Assembly (NCBI GenBank): GCA_963921825.1
Contig: OY997592.1
Span: 19,161,432 to 19,225,431, forward strand
Origin: Erodium maritimum
Lineage: Eukaryota > Streptophyta > Magnoliopsida > Geraniales > Geraniaceae
Direction: 5' to 3'
DNA length: 64,000 nt
The notes beneath the pieces were generated by a model. The model saw only the letters and a list, made by a program, of their open reading frames with translations. It had not been told where the DNA came from and did not search any database. Positions within the stretch are counted from its first letter, which is position 1, and each line of letters opens with the position of its first letter. Positions 33,829-44,272 of this stretch are shown piece after piece. A program made the position numbers and the translations under genes.

Positions 33829-34310
33829 GGCCCGGCGTAGCCCCACATTTTACCCGACCGCCGATCGGGAAGGCAGCGTACCTCATCGCGGCACATAGCA
33901 ACACTTTTCCGAGTGCTAGTCGGACGGAGGGCCTCTCCTTCATCGCGGGACCGTGGCACCCTTTGTCGAGGGCGAGTCGACAGGCGGGCCATACCTCCAC
34001 CCACACTCAAAGATCACAAGCAATGTCACACAATATCAACAAACCACACACTGCACGGTTTCCGGTAGCAAACCGGATAGGCCCGGCGTAGCCTCGCATT
34101 TTACCCGATCGCCCCTCGGGAAGGCAGCGTACCTCATCGCGGCACATAGCAACACTTTTCTGATTGCTAGTCGGAAGGAGGGCCTCTCCTTCATCGCGAA
34201 ACAACGCAACACTTTACCGATAGCTAGTCGGAAGGTGAGCCAACCTCAAACGCGGTACCGTGGCACCCTTTGTCGATGGCGAGTCGACAGGCGGGCCAAA
34301 CCTCCACACC
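33829..34310 (+). repeat. Imperfect tandem duplication within the LTR (about 250-bp units)
   Basis: GCCCGGCGTAGCC, GGGAAGGCAGCGTACCTCA, CGGCACATAGCAACACTTTT and GGCGAGTCGACAGGCGGGCC occur at 33829-34000 and again at 34080-34310. The minus-strand open frames in it are products of the repeat. Confidence 0.75.
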
Positions 34311-34511
34311 AATATCATAAATCACATTATGCTCAGCAAATAGCGAAAAATAACGTAACAACTAACTACCACTCAGCAAGTCAGTCAACAACAATACGGG
34401 TTCAACATCCCACAGACACACATGGCCACACACAAACACAATCAGTTCACTCAACCTGCGGGCACAACCAGGTGCCCACATGTGATTTCTATCGCACAGT
34501 AAGTTTACTTA

Positions 34512-34660
34512 ACCTACGGCACCACCAAGTGCCACATGCATTTCTATTGTTCGATACGTTCACTTATCCTACGACACCACCAAGTGTCACATGCATTTCT
34601 ATTGTTCGATACGTTCACTTATCCTACGACACCACCAAGTGTCAAATGCATTTCTACTAA
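34512..34660 (+). repeat. Tandem repeat of about 57 bp within the LTR (three units)
   Basis: CACCACCAAGTG, CACATGCATTTCTATTG and CGATACGTTCACTTATCC recur three times with few changes. A similar word set occurs in the LTR at 63270-63420. Confidence 0.75.
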
Positions 34661-36108
34661 TAACTTTCCCTAGTCAAGGCCGATATCCGGCAACTTTTCT
34701 CTACCTCGAAAAGCGTTCCAAGTCCAATGCTCACGCTCCGGCAATGCTCACGATCACCCGCTTAGCCTCCTCTTTCTGCGGTCGGTGGCACGGTCTAAGG
34801 TGATCAAAAAATAATACACTTGTTAAATATGCAGGCAAAACCGAATTTAATGAATTTAACGGCCAAAAGCAACCCCGACAATGTCGATCCCTCCCAAACT
34901 TCCCAATTACTCGACAGTGTCAACAATGGGCCCGGAAAGGCCCGATTCGCTCGGCTCGACAAATCTTCCCGGGATGGGAAAACGCCCTTTCGGGGCTCCG
35001 AAAATTCCCATTTTCGTTTCTACGATCCTAAAATAATTTGCGTGTTCCAACGCATTCGATGGAAGCAATTTCCGATGTCCGAGCGATTTATTTCGCGTTT
35101 AAAGTTTCTAAACCCATCATTCCAATTTTCCCAATTTAATTCCATAATTTATTACGGGTTTGAATTATCGACTCGGGGATCGTCCGAGACCACCCGAACA
35201 CGAAAACCCGAAACCCGGCCACGTGGGCCCCACCCGACCATCCATTGGCCGTGGGTGGTTGGACTGGTCAGGGCCGGTCCGGCCACTGCCGTGGCCAGCC
35301 ACCACCCACGGTGGCTCACGGTGGTCGGAGCTCCCGTGAGCCTCCGGTCACCGGAAACCGATCCTTTTCGTCGCAAAATGTTCTTAACGAACCCTAAACC
35401 TCAACCATTCATCATTTAACCATTTATCACCAAAACCCTAGAATTCAAACACGTCGAAACGAGAAATTTTTGGGTGCTTACCATAGGGAACGATGAGAGG
35501 ATGATGAATACACGAGAATTGAGACGATTCGTCGGTCGGATCGTCGATAAACCACCAAAACCCTAAACTTTCCTTCTTCTTCTCAACCTTCTCTCTTCTT
35601 TCTCTCCTTTTTTTTCGAAATTGTCGAGCCTCTCTCTTCCTTCTCTTTTAATTTTTTTTAATATCAAACCACACACCAAAAAGACACAAATACCCCCCTT
35701 TCCTTTTACCTTTAGTTTTAAACCAAGGGCATTATTGTCCTTTCACCTCCTTCCACCACTTTTGTGACATGTGTCAAGTGGGTCCCATTAGTTAGAATAA
35801 TATCTTTGTAGATATTTTTCATTCATATTCGCGAAATTCGGCCGTCTCGGGCCCCGTGCGGGCCCATTTTCCTAGAATTTAAGAAATTTCGCGTTCTACA
35901 AGGAAACGGCCCAACTAAGACCGTTGCAACGACGGCTAAGCTTTTTGGATCCAAATCGGGCCTTGAACAGACCAAAACGTCGCTCGGTTGACTTTTTCAG
36001 CAAAAAGTCAACTTTTCCCAAATTGGTCAAAAAGTTGTGCCCTTGCCAGGGCCTCCGAGGTTTGTACCCCCTCGAAACCTGGGTGTGAGGACGGTTAGGG
36101 ACGTGACG

Positions 36109-37310
36109 GTGTGCTCGGCGTACTCTATGGTCATGGCGGTGAGGGTTCGGACCTAGTGTTTGATCCGCGATAGTTATGGGTTGCAGAGGAGGACGGTGTA
36201 GGACTCCTCCACATTTGTTCGTCGAGACTGGGCGCAGAGGCACATTAGGATTTTGATACCCTACGATGGGGATGCTCCAGGGCATGACCGTGGGGTCGGT
36301 AGCCCTCAGTCTCTGGTCTCGAGGGGCTGTGCTGGATTCCGAGGAGGACACTAACACTGTACGAAGGGCAGTTAGGATGTCGCCCCGCCACAGTATCCTC
36401 AGATCCACCTTCCGGTATATCAGAGGGGTCTACTGCGCCATACTCCGGCGATAGGGCCTCGTCCCCGCGTGAGATGGCGGGAGTTTCAACCGCCCTCACA
36501 GGCTAGGATGGCACAGAGGTCTCCTGGGGCTCACGGCAGAGACGGTGTCGCACTGGACTGGGAATTGGAGGAAGCTGCCCCAATCCCGCTGACAATGGAC
36601 CCTATACCTAAAGCTAAGTTGTCTCGAGGAAGGGGAACCGGCGTAACAATAGACCCGATACCTAATCCGGGTCTCCGATTTCCCACCTGGGACACCAGCC
36701 AGTCGCCCACGATAGGCCTCCCTGGGTGGTCCAGCCCAAACCCCATGACTTTTGTACACGCGAAAATCAGGCGGGTGCTGGGTGGTGATCAGCCCACTGC
36801 TGATTCGATTGCTGACCACTTGCCGCTGGAGCGTGGCGGGTTTGGAGGTGGAGGACGCGCACATCCGAGAGCGCGAGATGTTGATGTTCCAATGCCCATG
36901 GCCCATGGGAGAAAAGTTGCAGGAGCACTGAAAAGGGAGGCGTCAACAAATATTGGGGCGACAAGTCACGGGCAGTGAAGAAGCCCCGCCGGGAGGGATG
37001 ATATACCGCCTGAGCATAAGGAACTGGCCTTGGGAGTGGTCCATATACGATGTTTTACCTCCCACTATCACCATTACTGTTGAGGTCTCTGATCTCCGGT
37101 ACCCCTTTACCCCCCCCCCCCCCCCACCCACCCCGTCTTCTATCTTTGCCCGAAGGGCATCAAAATATCGTCTGTGATGGTTCTGGTACTACAAGGTTCA
37201 GTGAACCACTGTTCATTCATACTGACCTTTCGTGGTCGAGGAGCATGCTCCTCGATGCACAACAATGTAATCGATTTTAAAAGTTATTATATTGCATCTT
37301 TCGCTAAAAA
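36109..37310 (+). mobile_element. Degenerate LINE-type fragment with palindromic 3' region
   Basis: The last 170 bp match the 3' part of E5 at 46800-46969: ACATCAAAA-like words, a GTTCATTC(A/T) word, a TCGAGGAGC...GCTCCTCGATGCA palindrome and a GCTAAAAAA tail. Upstream open frames (36469-36978 and others) are Pro/Arg/Gly-rich with no recognised domain. A C16 run lies at 37110-37125. The left border is the gypsy LTR; no target-site duplication was found. Confidence 0.45.
37239..37258. repeat. 20-bp perfect palindrome in LINE 3' end
   Basis: TCGAGGAGCATGCTCCTCGA. The matching site in E5 (near 46899-46919) keeps the stem with changes (GAGGAGCCTGTTCCTC), as expected for an RNA stem rather than a DNA site. 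Confidence 0.75.
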
Positions 37311-37500
37311 AAACATGTATAATATTGCCATCTAATTTATACCCCATTTACGTTGCAGGACGGTTTGTTTTTAAGCTACAAATCAATGATTTATTTACTA
37401 TATTAAGCAGTGTATGAATCTAAAATTATTCGAGTAGACCACAAATTATACCCCAACGCAAATCAACAATCGCCGGTATTTATACTTTCCAATAAGTTTC
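37311..37500. other. A+T-rich spacer
   Basis: Nothing recognised between the tail of the plus-strand fragment and the C-terminal remnant of the minus-strand LINE. Confidence 0.4.
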
Positions 37501-40500
37501 AGATTGTATTTATGATTGGATTACGTTTTTTTAACAAATACGAGATATACAATTTAAATATCGACAATAAGTATCTGATGAAATATCTCCAGGATAAATC
37601 CTCCTTGTCATTCCCAATTTTTGACGAGATTTCTCCTTCCCGCCACCCTGCATTCAGATATAAGGACGTGTAGTGGATTGATTTTGCTACCGGAGTGATG
37701 TCATCCCACACCTTCCTTTTCTCTACTTTCCAGATTTCACATAGGAGAAATCATATCTCTCCCCTTTTGTTCAAAAGGTTTATCGTGAACATGGCTCTCA
37801 ACCATTCGATAAAATCACCCACTTCATTCAGGAGGGACAACCCACTCTGTTGCCAACATACTACCGCCACCGGACAAGTAACCAGTAGGTGCATTTCTTA
37901 TTCCTCTCCTCCTTGACTGATAGGATAGGTTGCCCCCACGTGTACTCTTTTGGTCTGAAGTCTAGAAGCCACCTGAAGGCATCCCACACAAGTTTACCAC
38001 AAGAAATTCCGGACCTTTTGAAAGACCTCGAGGCCCCAGATCAACGACCAAATGTCTGACGTTGTGGCTGGATACGACTACCCGTGGTTGAGCAAATCGT
38101 ACGCCACTTGACTAAATAGTGTCCAATTTTTTCTCCAGACCAATACCACCGGTCCGAGATGGCCCTCTTGCTTGTTGGGACTACTAGGATGGCTAGTATG
38201 TCCCTCTCATTGAATAGTTCCAGAATCTTCCATTCATCCCAACTTCTAGAATTTGGTACCATGAGACCCGACACATTTAGATGCTCCAACTCTGCATTTG
38301 TCGAAAATCCAAGGTTCCATCCCAATGAGCCACGAGTGCTGAAGGACAAAGGTTAAGGTCCCTGTTCCAATAGATCTGTGAGCCCCTTGCTTTACCAAAT
38401 CTTGCGTTGAGAGTGGGCTTTGCCAAATGAAGCTTTGATTGGGGCCTTTCCTTGCTTCCAAAGCAGAAGTATCTCGTAAATATCTTACCTTAAGTACCCT
38501 TGCTACTAGACTAGACTCCTCTGTTGTTATCTTCCAAAGTTGTTTTCCCAGTAAAGCGGTGTTGAAGTCTTGTAGGTTTCTAAATCCCAAGCCTCCCACT
38601 TCCTTTAGTCGGGACATCGTCGACCAGGATTTCTAAATAATCGGGTTATCGCTTCCACCTGACGACTTCCACCAGAACATTGCTAAAGCCACGTTTATTT
38701 TATCTGTTGTGCCTTGCGGTAGTCTCATGACACTACTAGCATATGTCGAGATAACTTGCAATACTGACTTAACCAAGACTTCCTTTCAAGTCCCATTTAA
38801 CATTTTTCCATCCCTCCCCAAATTCGACGCAGGATCCTATCAAGAATGTACTATAGGTTTTGCTTTCTGCTACGTCCTATCAAGTTTGGAACCCCTAGGT
38901 ATGGGGATGGAGTCTGGAGCTATGGTATACCCAACAGTCGTACCCCTTCTCCTCTAGCATCAACATGGGTGTTGGTGCTGAAGAACAGAGACTATTTCTG
39001 GAGACTTACGACTCGCCCATATACTTCCTCGAACATTCTGAGGCAGTTTCTTACTCCTCCCATTTCTATACGGGATGCCTTGTAGAAAATATAGCAGTCG
39101 TCTGCGAAGAATAGCTGGGTAATCGGTGGCGCTAAAGGCGTAATGTTGACCCCGTGAATGAGTCCCCGACTCTCTGCGGACTAAAGAGGGTCCCCCTGAT
39201 GAAACAGGAACATGTATGGAAATCCTTCCATACAAAACAGGAACATATGGTGATAGGGGGTCCCCCTTACGAATACCCATTTCTTGTTGTACAAACCCCG
39301 TATGTCGTCCTCATGCTACTATGTTATAAGTAACTGAGTGAGTACATCGACGCAGTAGAGAGATCCAGTCCTCCCTAAATCTGAACGCCCTCATCATATC
39401 CCACAAAAAGCCCTATTCTACTTTTTCATAAGCCTTACTCATATCCAACTTCAACGCTACCCAACCTTCCCGTCCCTTCTTCTTATTTTTCATGAAGTGC
39501 AGAGTTTCGAAAGAGAATAATATTATCTTGTATCGATCTTCCTGGGACAAAAGCTCCTTGAGTGGACAAAATAATTCCTTCCAAAGTATCCTTCAGTCGA
39601 TTAACTGCTACTTTTGGAAAAAAATTTAAACAAGACATTGCACAATGCAATGGGTCGTAGATCCTTAAGGCTCACCGGTTTTCCACCTTCGGAATGAGGA
39701 CTAGAGTCGTTTGATTGAGAGAGGGCGCAACCTCACTTCCTTCGAAAACTTGACGAACACATGACACGTCCTCTCCGACCATGGACCAATATTTTTGATA
39801 GAAAAAGGGTTGAGCCCATCCGGTCTTGGGGATTTATTGGGTCTCATTGAGAAGGTTGCATCTTTAACGTCTTATGGCGTGATTGGAGCCAGTAACGCTT
39901 CGTTATGGTTGTCACTAATTTTTTGCTCAAATTGGGGTAGCCAGGAGGTCGTCGATCAATTTGACTTCTTTGACAACGTTTTGTAAAACGAGAGGATGTG
40001 TTCTCCCTGCCCCGTTTTACCAAGTCAGCACCGTACCATCTACGTCCTTCAATTATGTTACTTTGTTGATTTTCCTCCTTTGAGAGGCAGAGACTTGAAA
40101 GAATTTTGAGGTCATATAGTGTTGTTTCGCTCTCTGTCTCTAGAAAGCCCCTTTTTACCCAGGGTTATGTTGTATTGAATTTGCAGAGCCCTTCGTTTGT
40201 GAATACTTGTATGATCGCCCCTACCGTTCAACCAAATAATATCTCTCATATCAAAAAAAATCGGGATAAAGCATTGTACACTTCATTCCCCACTTGTCCA
40301 AAGCTTCCTTCGTCTCTTTAGTTTTATCTGTAATAGACCGGGTATCAGGTTCCCCCCACTTGGCCTGGATCAGGTGGCCACATTCATGATCCTCTGCCCA
40401 AATTTTCTCAAAACAGAAATGTCGAGAGCTTGTAGGTTCCAATCTTCTTTCTATTTCGAATATAATCGGTAAGTGATCTGAGGTGGATATGCCCATGTTG

Positions 40501-41735
40501 TCTAAATACGCTTGAGGCCACCTAAGAGTCACACCCGGGGAGATAATGGCTCTATCCAGATGGACCTCTATCCTCGTAGCCGGTTCACTACCGTTGAACC
40601 AAGTATATTCATACCCCTGTAAAGGAACATCAATTAGCGCCAACTCACCTAATACCTCCCTAAATGAGGTAATAAGTGCTTCAAGATACTGGTGACATCC
40701 TCCATTTTCTCTCTGATGAAGTATACCATTGAAGTCTCCCATCAACAACCATTCCTCTCTAGGAACTCGTGTTTCCCCCAACGATCAGAGTAATTCCTAG
40801 GTTATCCCACGAATCTCTCTATTAGCTTCCCCATAAATACTCGAGAAACAAAAGGCCTCGATTCCCGCCCCTTGAATGACAACGTCAATAAATCGATGGC
40901 CCGAGTCTCTTATCAAAACTTGCACCTCATCTGTCCACAAGAGCATGAGACCCCCTAGTGTCTTGTAGCTGGAACCTCACAGCACCCCGATAAACCCAGT
41001 TCTAATTTCAGAGTTGCCAGTCGTCCCTCTTTAGCTAACGTTTCACAAAGAAAAATGATTTGAGGTTTCCGTCGTCTAATTACCCCTTCAGATACTCCAC
41101 CGAGGGTAGTTTTCCCAACCCTCTGCAGTTCCAAGACATCATTTTCATGATGTGTGGAATACCTGGTCCTAGTCCAACCTGGCCCTTGGTAACTTAAAAG
41201 CACGCGTTCTACCTCCCAGACCGGCCCTCAATTTCCAGCAAAGAGGTCATTCATACACCCTAGGCTCCAGCCAGTTCGGCGTTGAGACAAGAGAAATAGT
41301 GGACGTAGTTGCCTCGTCGTCCCTTCTTTGTCTTCTCGCCAACCCAACATAAGAATTGCGCAAAAGATTTAGTGCTAGATCGGTCGAGGAAAACGTTCCT
41401 CTAGAACCTCCACTACACACCGACCAGCACAACCACCGAGGAGCACTCGCTCAACCGGAAGCCTGGCTGAAGGACTTCGATCACCCCCAAATCGAAACCT
41501 AATCACAAGCCACGCTCAGAATACCCCCAAACCTCACCGAAAACTACACAATGAAGAATCAGAGAGTCAAAACCACAAACAAATACATGTTTCAGTCGCC
41601 TCCTATCCCCCAAAACCGCCACAAATCAGATATGTTGGAGTCACCCTTCTCCTCCTACAGAGTTGCACCGGAAAACATCTGCCATAGTCGCGCCTTAGGT
41701 CCTTCTTGATTGGGTTCGAGAACGCCACACCTTGA
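37500..41735 (-). pseudogene. L1-type LINE ORF2 (endonuclease, RT, zinc-binding RVT domain) with upstream remnant, degenerate
   Basis: Read on the minus strand. Endonuclease: a start near 41160 with LELQRVGKTTL and PQIIFLCETLA (catalytic Glu), then 40781-40251 with WLLMGDFNGIL (Asp), YEYTWFNGSEPATRIEVHLD and STSDHLPIIFEI. RT: GIRKGDPLSPYV near 39275 and FFADDCYIF with the catalytic FADD codons at 39108-39097. C-terminal part: GGLGFRNLQDFNTALLGKQL (38590 region) and RWYWSGEKIGHYLV near 38130, the RVT zinc-binding domain. Many stops and frameshifts. Sequence from 41160 to 41735 is probably ORF1 end or leader, with no clear domain. The 3' tail is not recognisable. Confidence 0.85.
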
Positions 41736-41761
41736 TTGGATTACGATAGTTAAGTTACACA

Positions 41762-41906
41762 ATTATACATTATTTGTTTCCTTTTACGAATCTTGTAATC
41801 TCTTGTACAAAAGAGTTTCAATGCTTTGAATGATATTAGTAAAAGGTATAAACTCTTTTATATAGGAGATTACAAGATTTGTAAAAGGAAACAAATAATG
41901 TATAAT
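41762..41906. repeat. Long hairpin (arms of about 57 bp, 31-bp loop)
   Basis: Left arm 41762-41818 (ATTATACATTATTTGTTTCC...) is the near-perfect reverse complement of 41850-41906 (...GGAAACAAATAATGTATAAT). The right arm belongs to the LTR-like repeat described next, so the left arm is an inverted partial copy of it. Confidence 0.85.
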
Positions 41907-42812
41907 CGTCTATTTTAATTATCGTAATCAAATCAAAATAAATCAATTAGATTTATTATGATCTAATTACCTTTAATACTCCCCTTCAAGTTGTCAAGTT
42001 GGAGCATGGAAATTCGTAATGCCCAACTTGAAAAAAGATATTATAGAATGATCACGTCTAATGTCTTTGATGGATGGTGCAAACGACTACTCGTCTCGGG
42101 ATCGGCGGTGTAAATGGCATCTCGTCTCGTGGTCGACGGTGCAAATGGCTACTCATCTCGGGACCGATGGTGCAAACGACATCTTGTCTCGTGGTCGACG
42201 GTGCAAACAGTATATTGTCTCGTGGTTGACGGTGCAAACGGCTACTCGTCTCAGGACCGGCGGTGCAAATGGCATCTCGACTCGTGATCGACGGTGCAAA
42301 CGGTTACTCATATCGAGACCGACGGTGCAAGCAACATCTCGTCTCGTGGTCGATAGTGCAAACATCATCTCATCTCATGGATGACGACACATACAACATC
42401 TTGTCTCGAGATCGACAGTGTAAACATCATTAAAGGTAAAAATGGTTGAGGTTGATGACCACGATACGGAACCAAAATAAAACATACAAATAAAATAAAA
42501 GGAACACTAAATATGTCTGTCAAACGCTCTGCCCACTTTTTAGAACCATAAGCTAACAAGTAGACAAAGCTAGATATACATTTAAAAAAATATCAAGAAT
42601 CGTAATCGAGAGCTTGATACCATATAAAATATAAACTGAAATGCTTTGAACGATATTAGTGAAGAGTCTAAACTCCTTTACATAGGAGATTATAAGATTC
42701 GTAAAAAAGAACATATAATATATAATTGTCTAATTTAATTATCGTAATAAAATTAAATCAAAATAAATCAGTTAAATTCATTCTGATCTAATTACCTTCA
42801 ATAGCATCCATC
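41819..42812 (-). mobile_element. Small copia-derived LTR element (TRIM-like), internally deleted
   Basis: Direct repeats at about 41819-41975 and 42640-42812 share AATGCTTTGAA, GATATTAGT, TAGGAGATTA and TGATCTAATTACCTT. On the minus strand TGGTATCAAGC (42612-42622) lies just inside the higher-coordinate repeat, a tRNA-Met primer-binding site, and GAAGGGGAGT lies beside the other repeat as a polypurine tract. This gives a minus-strand orientation. AAGTTGGAGCATGG, common next to copia 3' ends, is also present. The interior has no coding capacity and is mostly a minisatellite. Confidence 0.6.
42061..42430 (+). repeat. Minisatellite of 31-33-bp units (about eleven copies)
   Basis: Units follow the pattern (A/G)TCTCGTCTCGTGGTCGACGG plus TGCAAACGGC(T/A)AC. 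Two alternating variants (TCGTGGTCGACGG and TCGGGACCGACGG) suggest a dimeric higher-order unit. Open frames through it in either direction are by-products. Confidence 0.85.
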
Positions 42813-42819
42813 TACATAG

Positions 42820-43209
42820 AGGCATAATTTGGATATTAAAGTTGAATCATCCTTTGAATTAGATGTTTCATGTAAAAGTCTTTTATTTACTAAAAATATG
42901 CAATTTTATTAATTTTGATTATCAACTACAAACAAGTGAGTGCATTAAGAGAAATTTCTGACCACGAAGAACAGACATAGAACACAAATTGTTCGTTATT
43001 CTTTTAACATTATAACTGTCATAGACGGTATTGGATGAAAAGTCATATAGGCCAATGTCATATAGACAAGAAGGAAAAGTGAGGGGTTGGAAGACGGAAC
43101 TGGAAGTCTTGTTTAAGGTAATGCCTAAACGTTGCATATGGGGGCAAAACGGTCAAACTTGAATTGCATCAGTTTTATTGGGAGGATATACATGAAACAA
43201 GGTTCCCTC
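42820..43209. other. A+T-rich intergenic sequence
   Basis: No recognised gene or repeat. Confidence 0.4.
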
Positions 43210-43713
43210 CTAGGAAAAATCCCTGAATCTCTGCTCGCTAGTTTTTGACCCTACACAAACAAAATCAGATAAAATAAAAATGACCAACTCGATTAGCCAG
43301 ATCCAGAATCGAGAAAGGGGTCGAGGAGGGTGCGGTGGTGGAGGCCAGGGAGATGGACACGGCAACGACGACGGCTTCAGAGGCGGTTTTAGAGGCGACG
43401 TCAGAGGCGACGGCGGCTTCAGAAACGCATGTGACGACTTCAGAGACGGAGAAGGTCGGTCAGAAGACGACAGAGATTGTAGAGGCGGATGGGATGCAGT
43501 CACCGAAGGTCGAGGAATTGCCGAGGGATTTTGACGAGGGAGATCGCCGCCCAGAGATAAATTCCTCCCCAACCCGATTTGAGAGGAATTAGAAGGTTGA
43601 GAAGAACGCCATGACAGTGGAGTAGAGGAACCGAAATGAGGCAGAAAAATTCGCGACCGACTAGACTGAGGTGGCTCACGAGAAGACGACACCAAAACTC
43701 TATCAGAAATCAA
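43210..43713 (-). CDS. Doubtful open frame, Pro/Ser-rich, 167 residues
   Basis: The frame is open for 167 residues and encodes a Ser/Pro-rich protein ending in a hydrophobic stretch (FWIWLIELVIFILSDFVC). The opposite strand is also open (MTNSISQIQNRERGRGG, Gly/Arg/Asp-rich), because the DNA is a GC-rich array of GGCGAC/GGCTTC-like words. Neither reading matches a family I recognise. It may be the 5' part of another decayed retroposon. I give it low weight as a gene. Confidence 0.15.
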   Translation of the reverse strand: MISDRVLVSSSREPPQSSRSRIFLPHFGSSTPLSWRSSQPSNSSQIGLGRNLSLGGDLPRQNPSAIPRPSVTASHPPLQSLSSSDRPSPSLKSSHAFLKPPSPLTSPLKPPLKPSSLPCPSPWPPPPHPPRPLSRFWIWLIELVIFILSDFVCVGSKTSEQRFRDFS

Positions 43714-44257
43714 TGTTTTGTAAAGTTAGTTTAATCACTGCTAACTAGTTTCTTCATGCTTCATGTAAAAGTCTAATATGATCCATTTGAACAATTATCT
43801 GATTTTTTTTTTAGAATGTATTATATATGTTGTGTTAGGTAATTGTTAATCATTGGAATTTATAATTGAAAAATACATAATAAAAAAAAGGCAAAAAAGA
43901 ATTCTAAAATAAGAGAGATCATTGGTTGATTTCACGTATGAAATTTTCGAATGATAGATTCTAAACATGACCAAATCAATTGAGTCACTTAATCATAAAC
44001 TTTGTAGGAAAAAAAAGTCAATTGACTTGAGTTTTGAAACGTTGGTAAAGCCATATTCTCTATACTTATATTGAATGTCTGTTTTGAAGTCACTATCATA
44101 TATTACTTTGGCATCTTCGAAAAGCCGCGGTACCTCCATCCTCCTCTTTGATACGCATGTTCAGTTTATATTTTGTGATCAGTCAAAGGTTGAAGAAAAA
44201 CCCCAACTGAATATTCACGTTTATGAATTGAGCTACCTGGGGAGGTTTGTTTTATCG
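43714..44257. other. A+T-rich spacer
   Basis: Nothing recognised; ends at the E4 duplication. Confidence 0.4.
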
Positions 44258-44272
44258 ATAGACAAAATAATC

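Larger units (their letters stand above)
33282..36108 (-). repeat. Gypsy-type LTR without adjacent internal region (solo or truncated)
   Basis: Starts TGTCACGCCCCGAATTCCG and ends near GGACGTGACG, so TGTCAC/GTGAC are inverted termini. Layout parallels the LTRs of the 4742-16642 element: hairpin block near 33544-33584, tandem repeats, GC-rich middle, and a shared segment around 35905-35945 (CCCAACTAAG, GACGGCTAAGCTTTTTGG). The overall sequence is clearly divergent, so it is a related family. No primer site, polypurine tract or gag-pol adjoins it, and no 5-bp duplication was confirmed, so the right border is approximate. Confidence 0.65.

Noticed and set aside
36109..36408. Gypsy gag next to the LTR at 33282
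   Set aside because: No primer site, polypurine tract or Gag/zinc-knuckle text was found, so the adjoining frames were not taken as gypsy.
42061..42430. CRISPR-like array
   Set aside because: Units are adjacent and about 32 bp with two variants and no unique spacers; it is a minisatellite in a plant retroelement.
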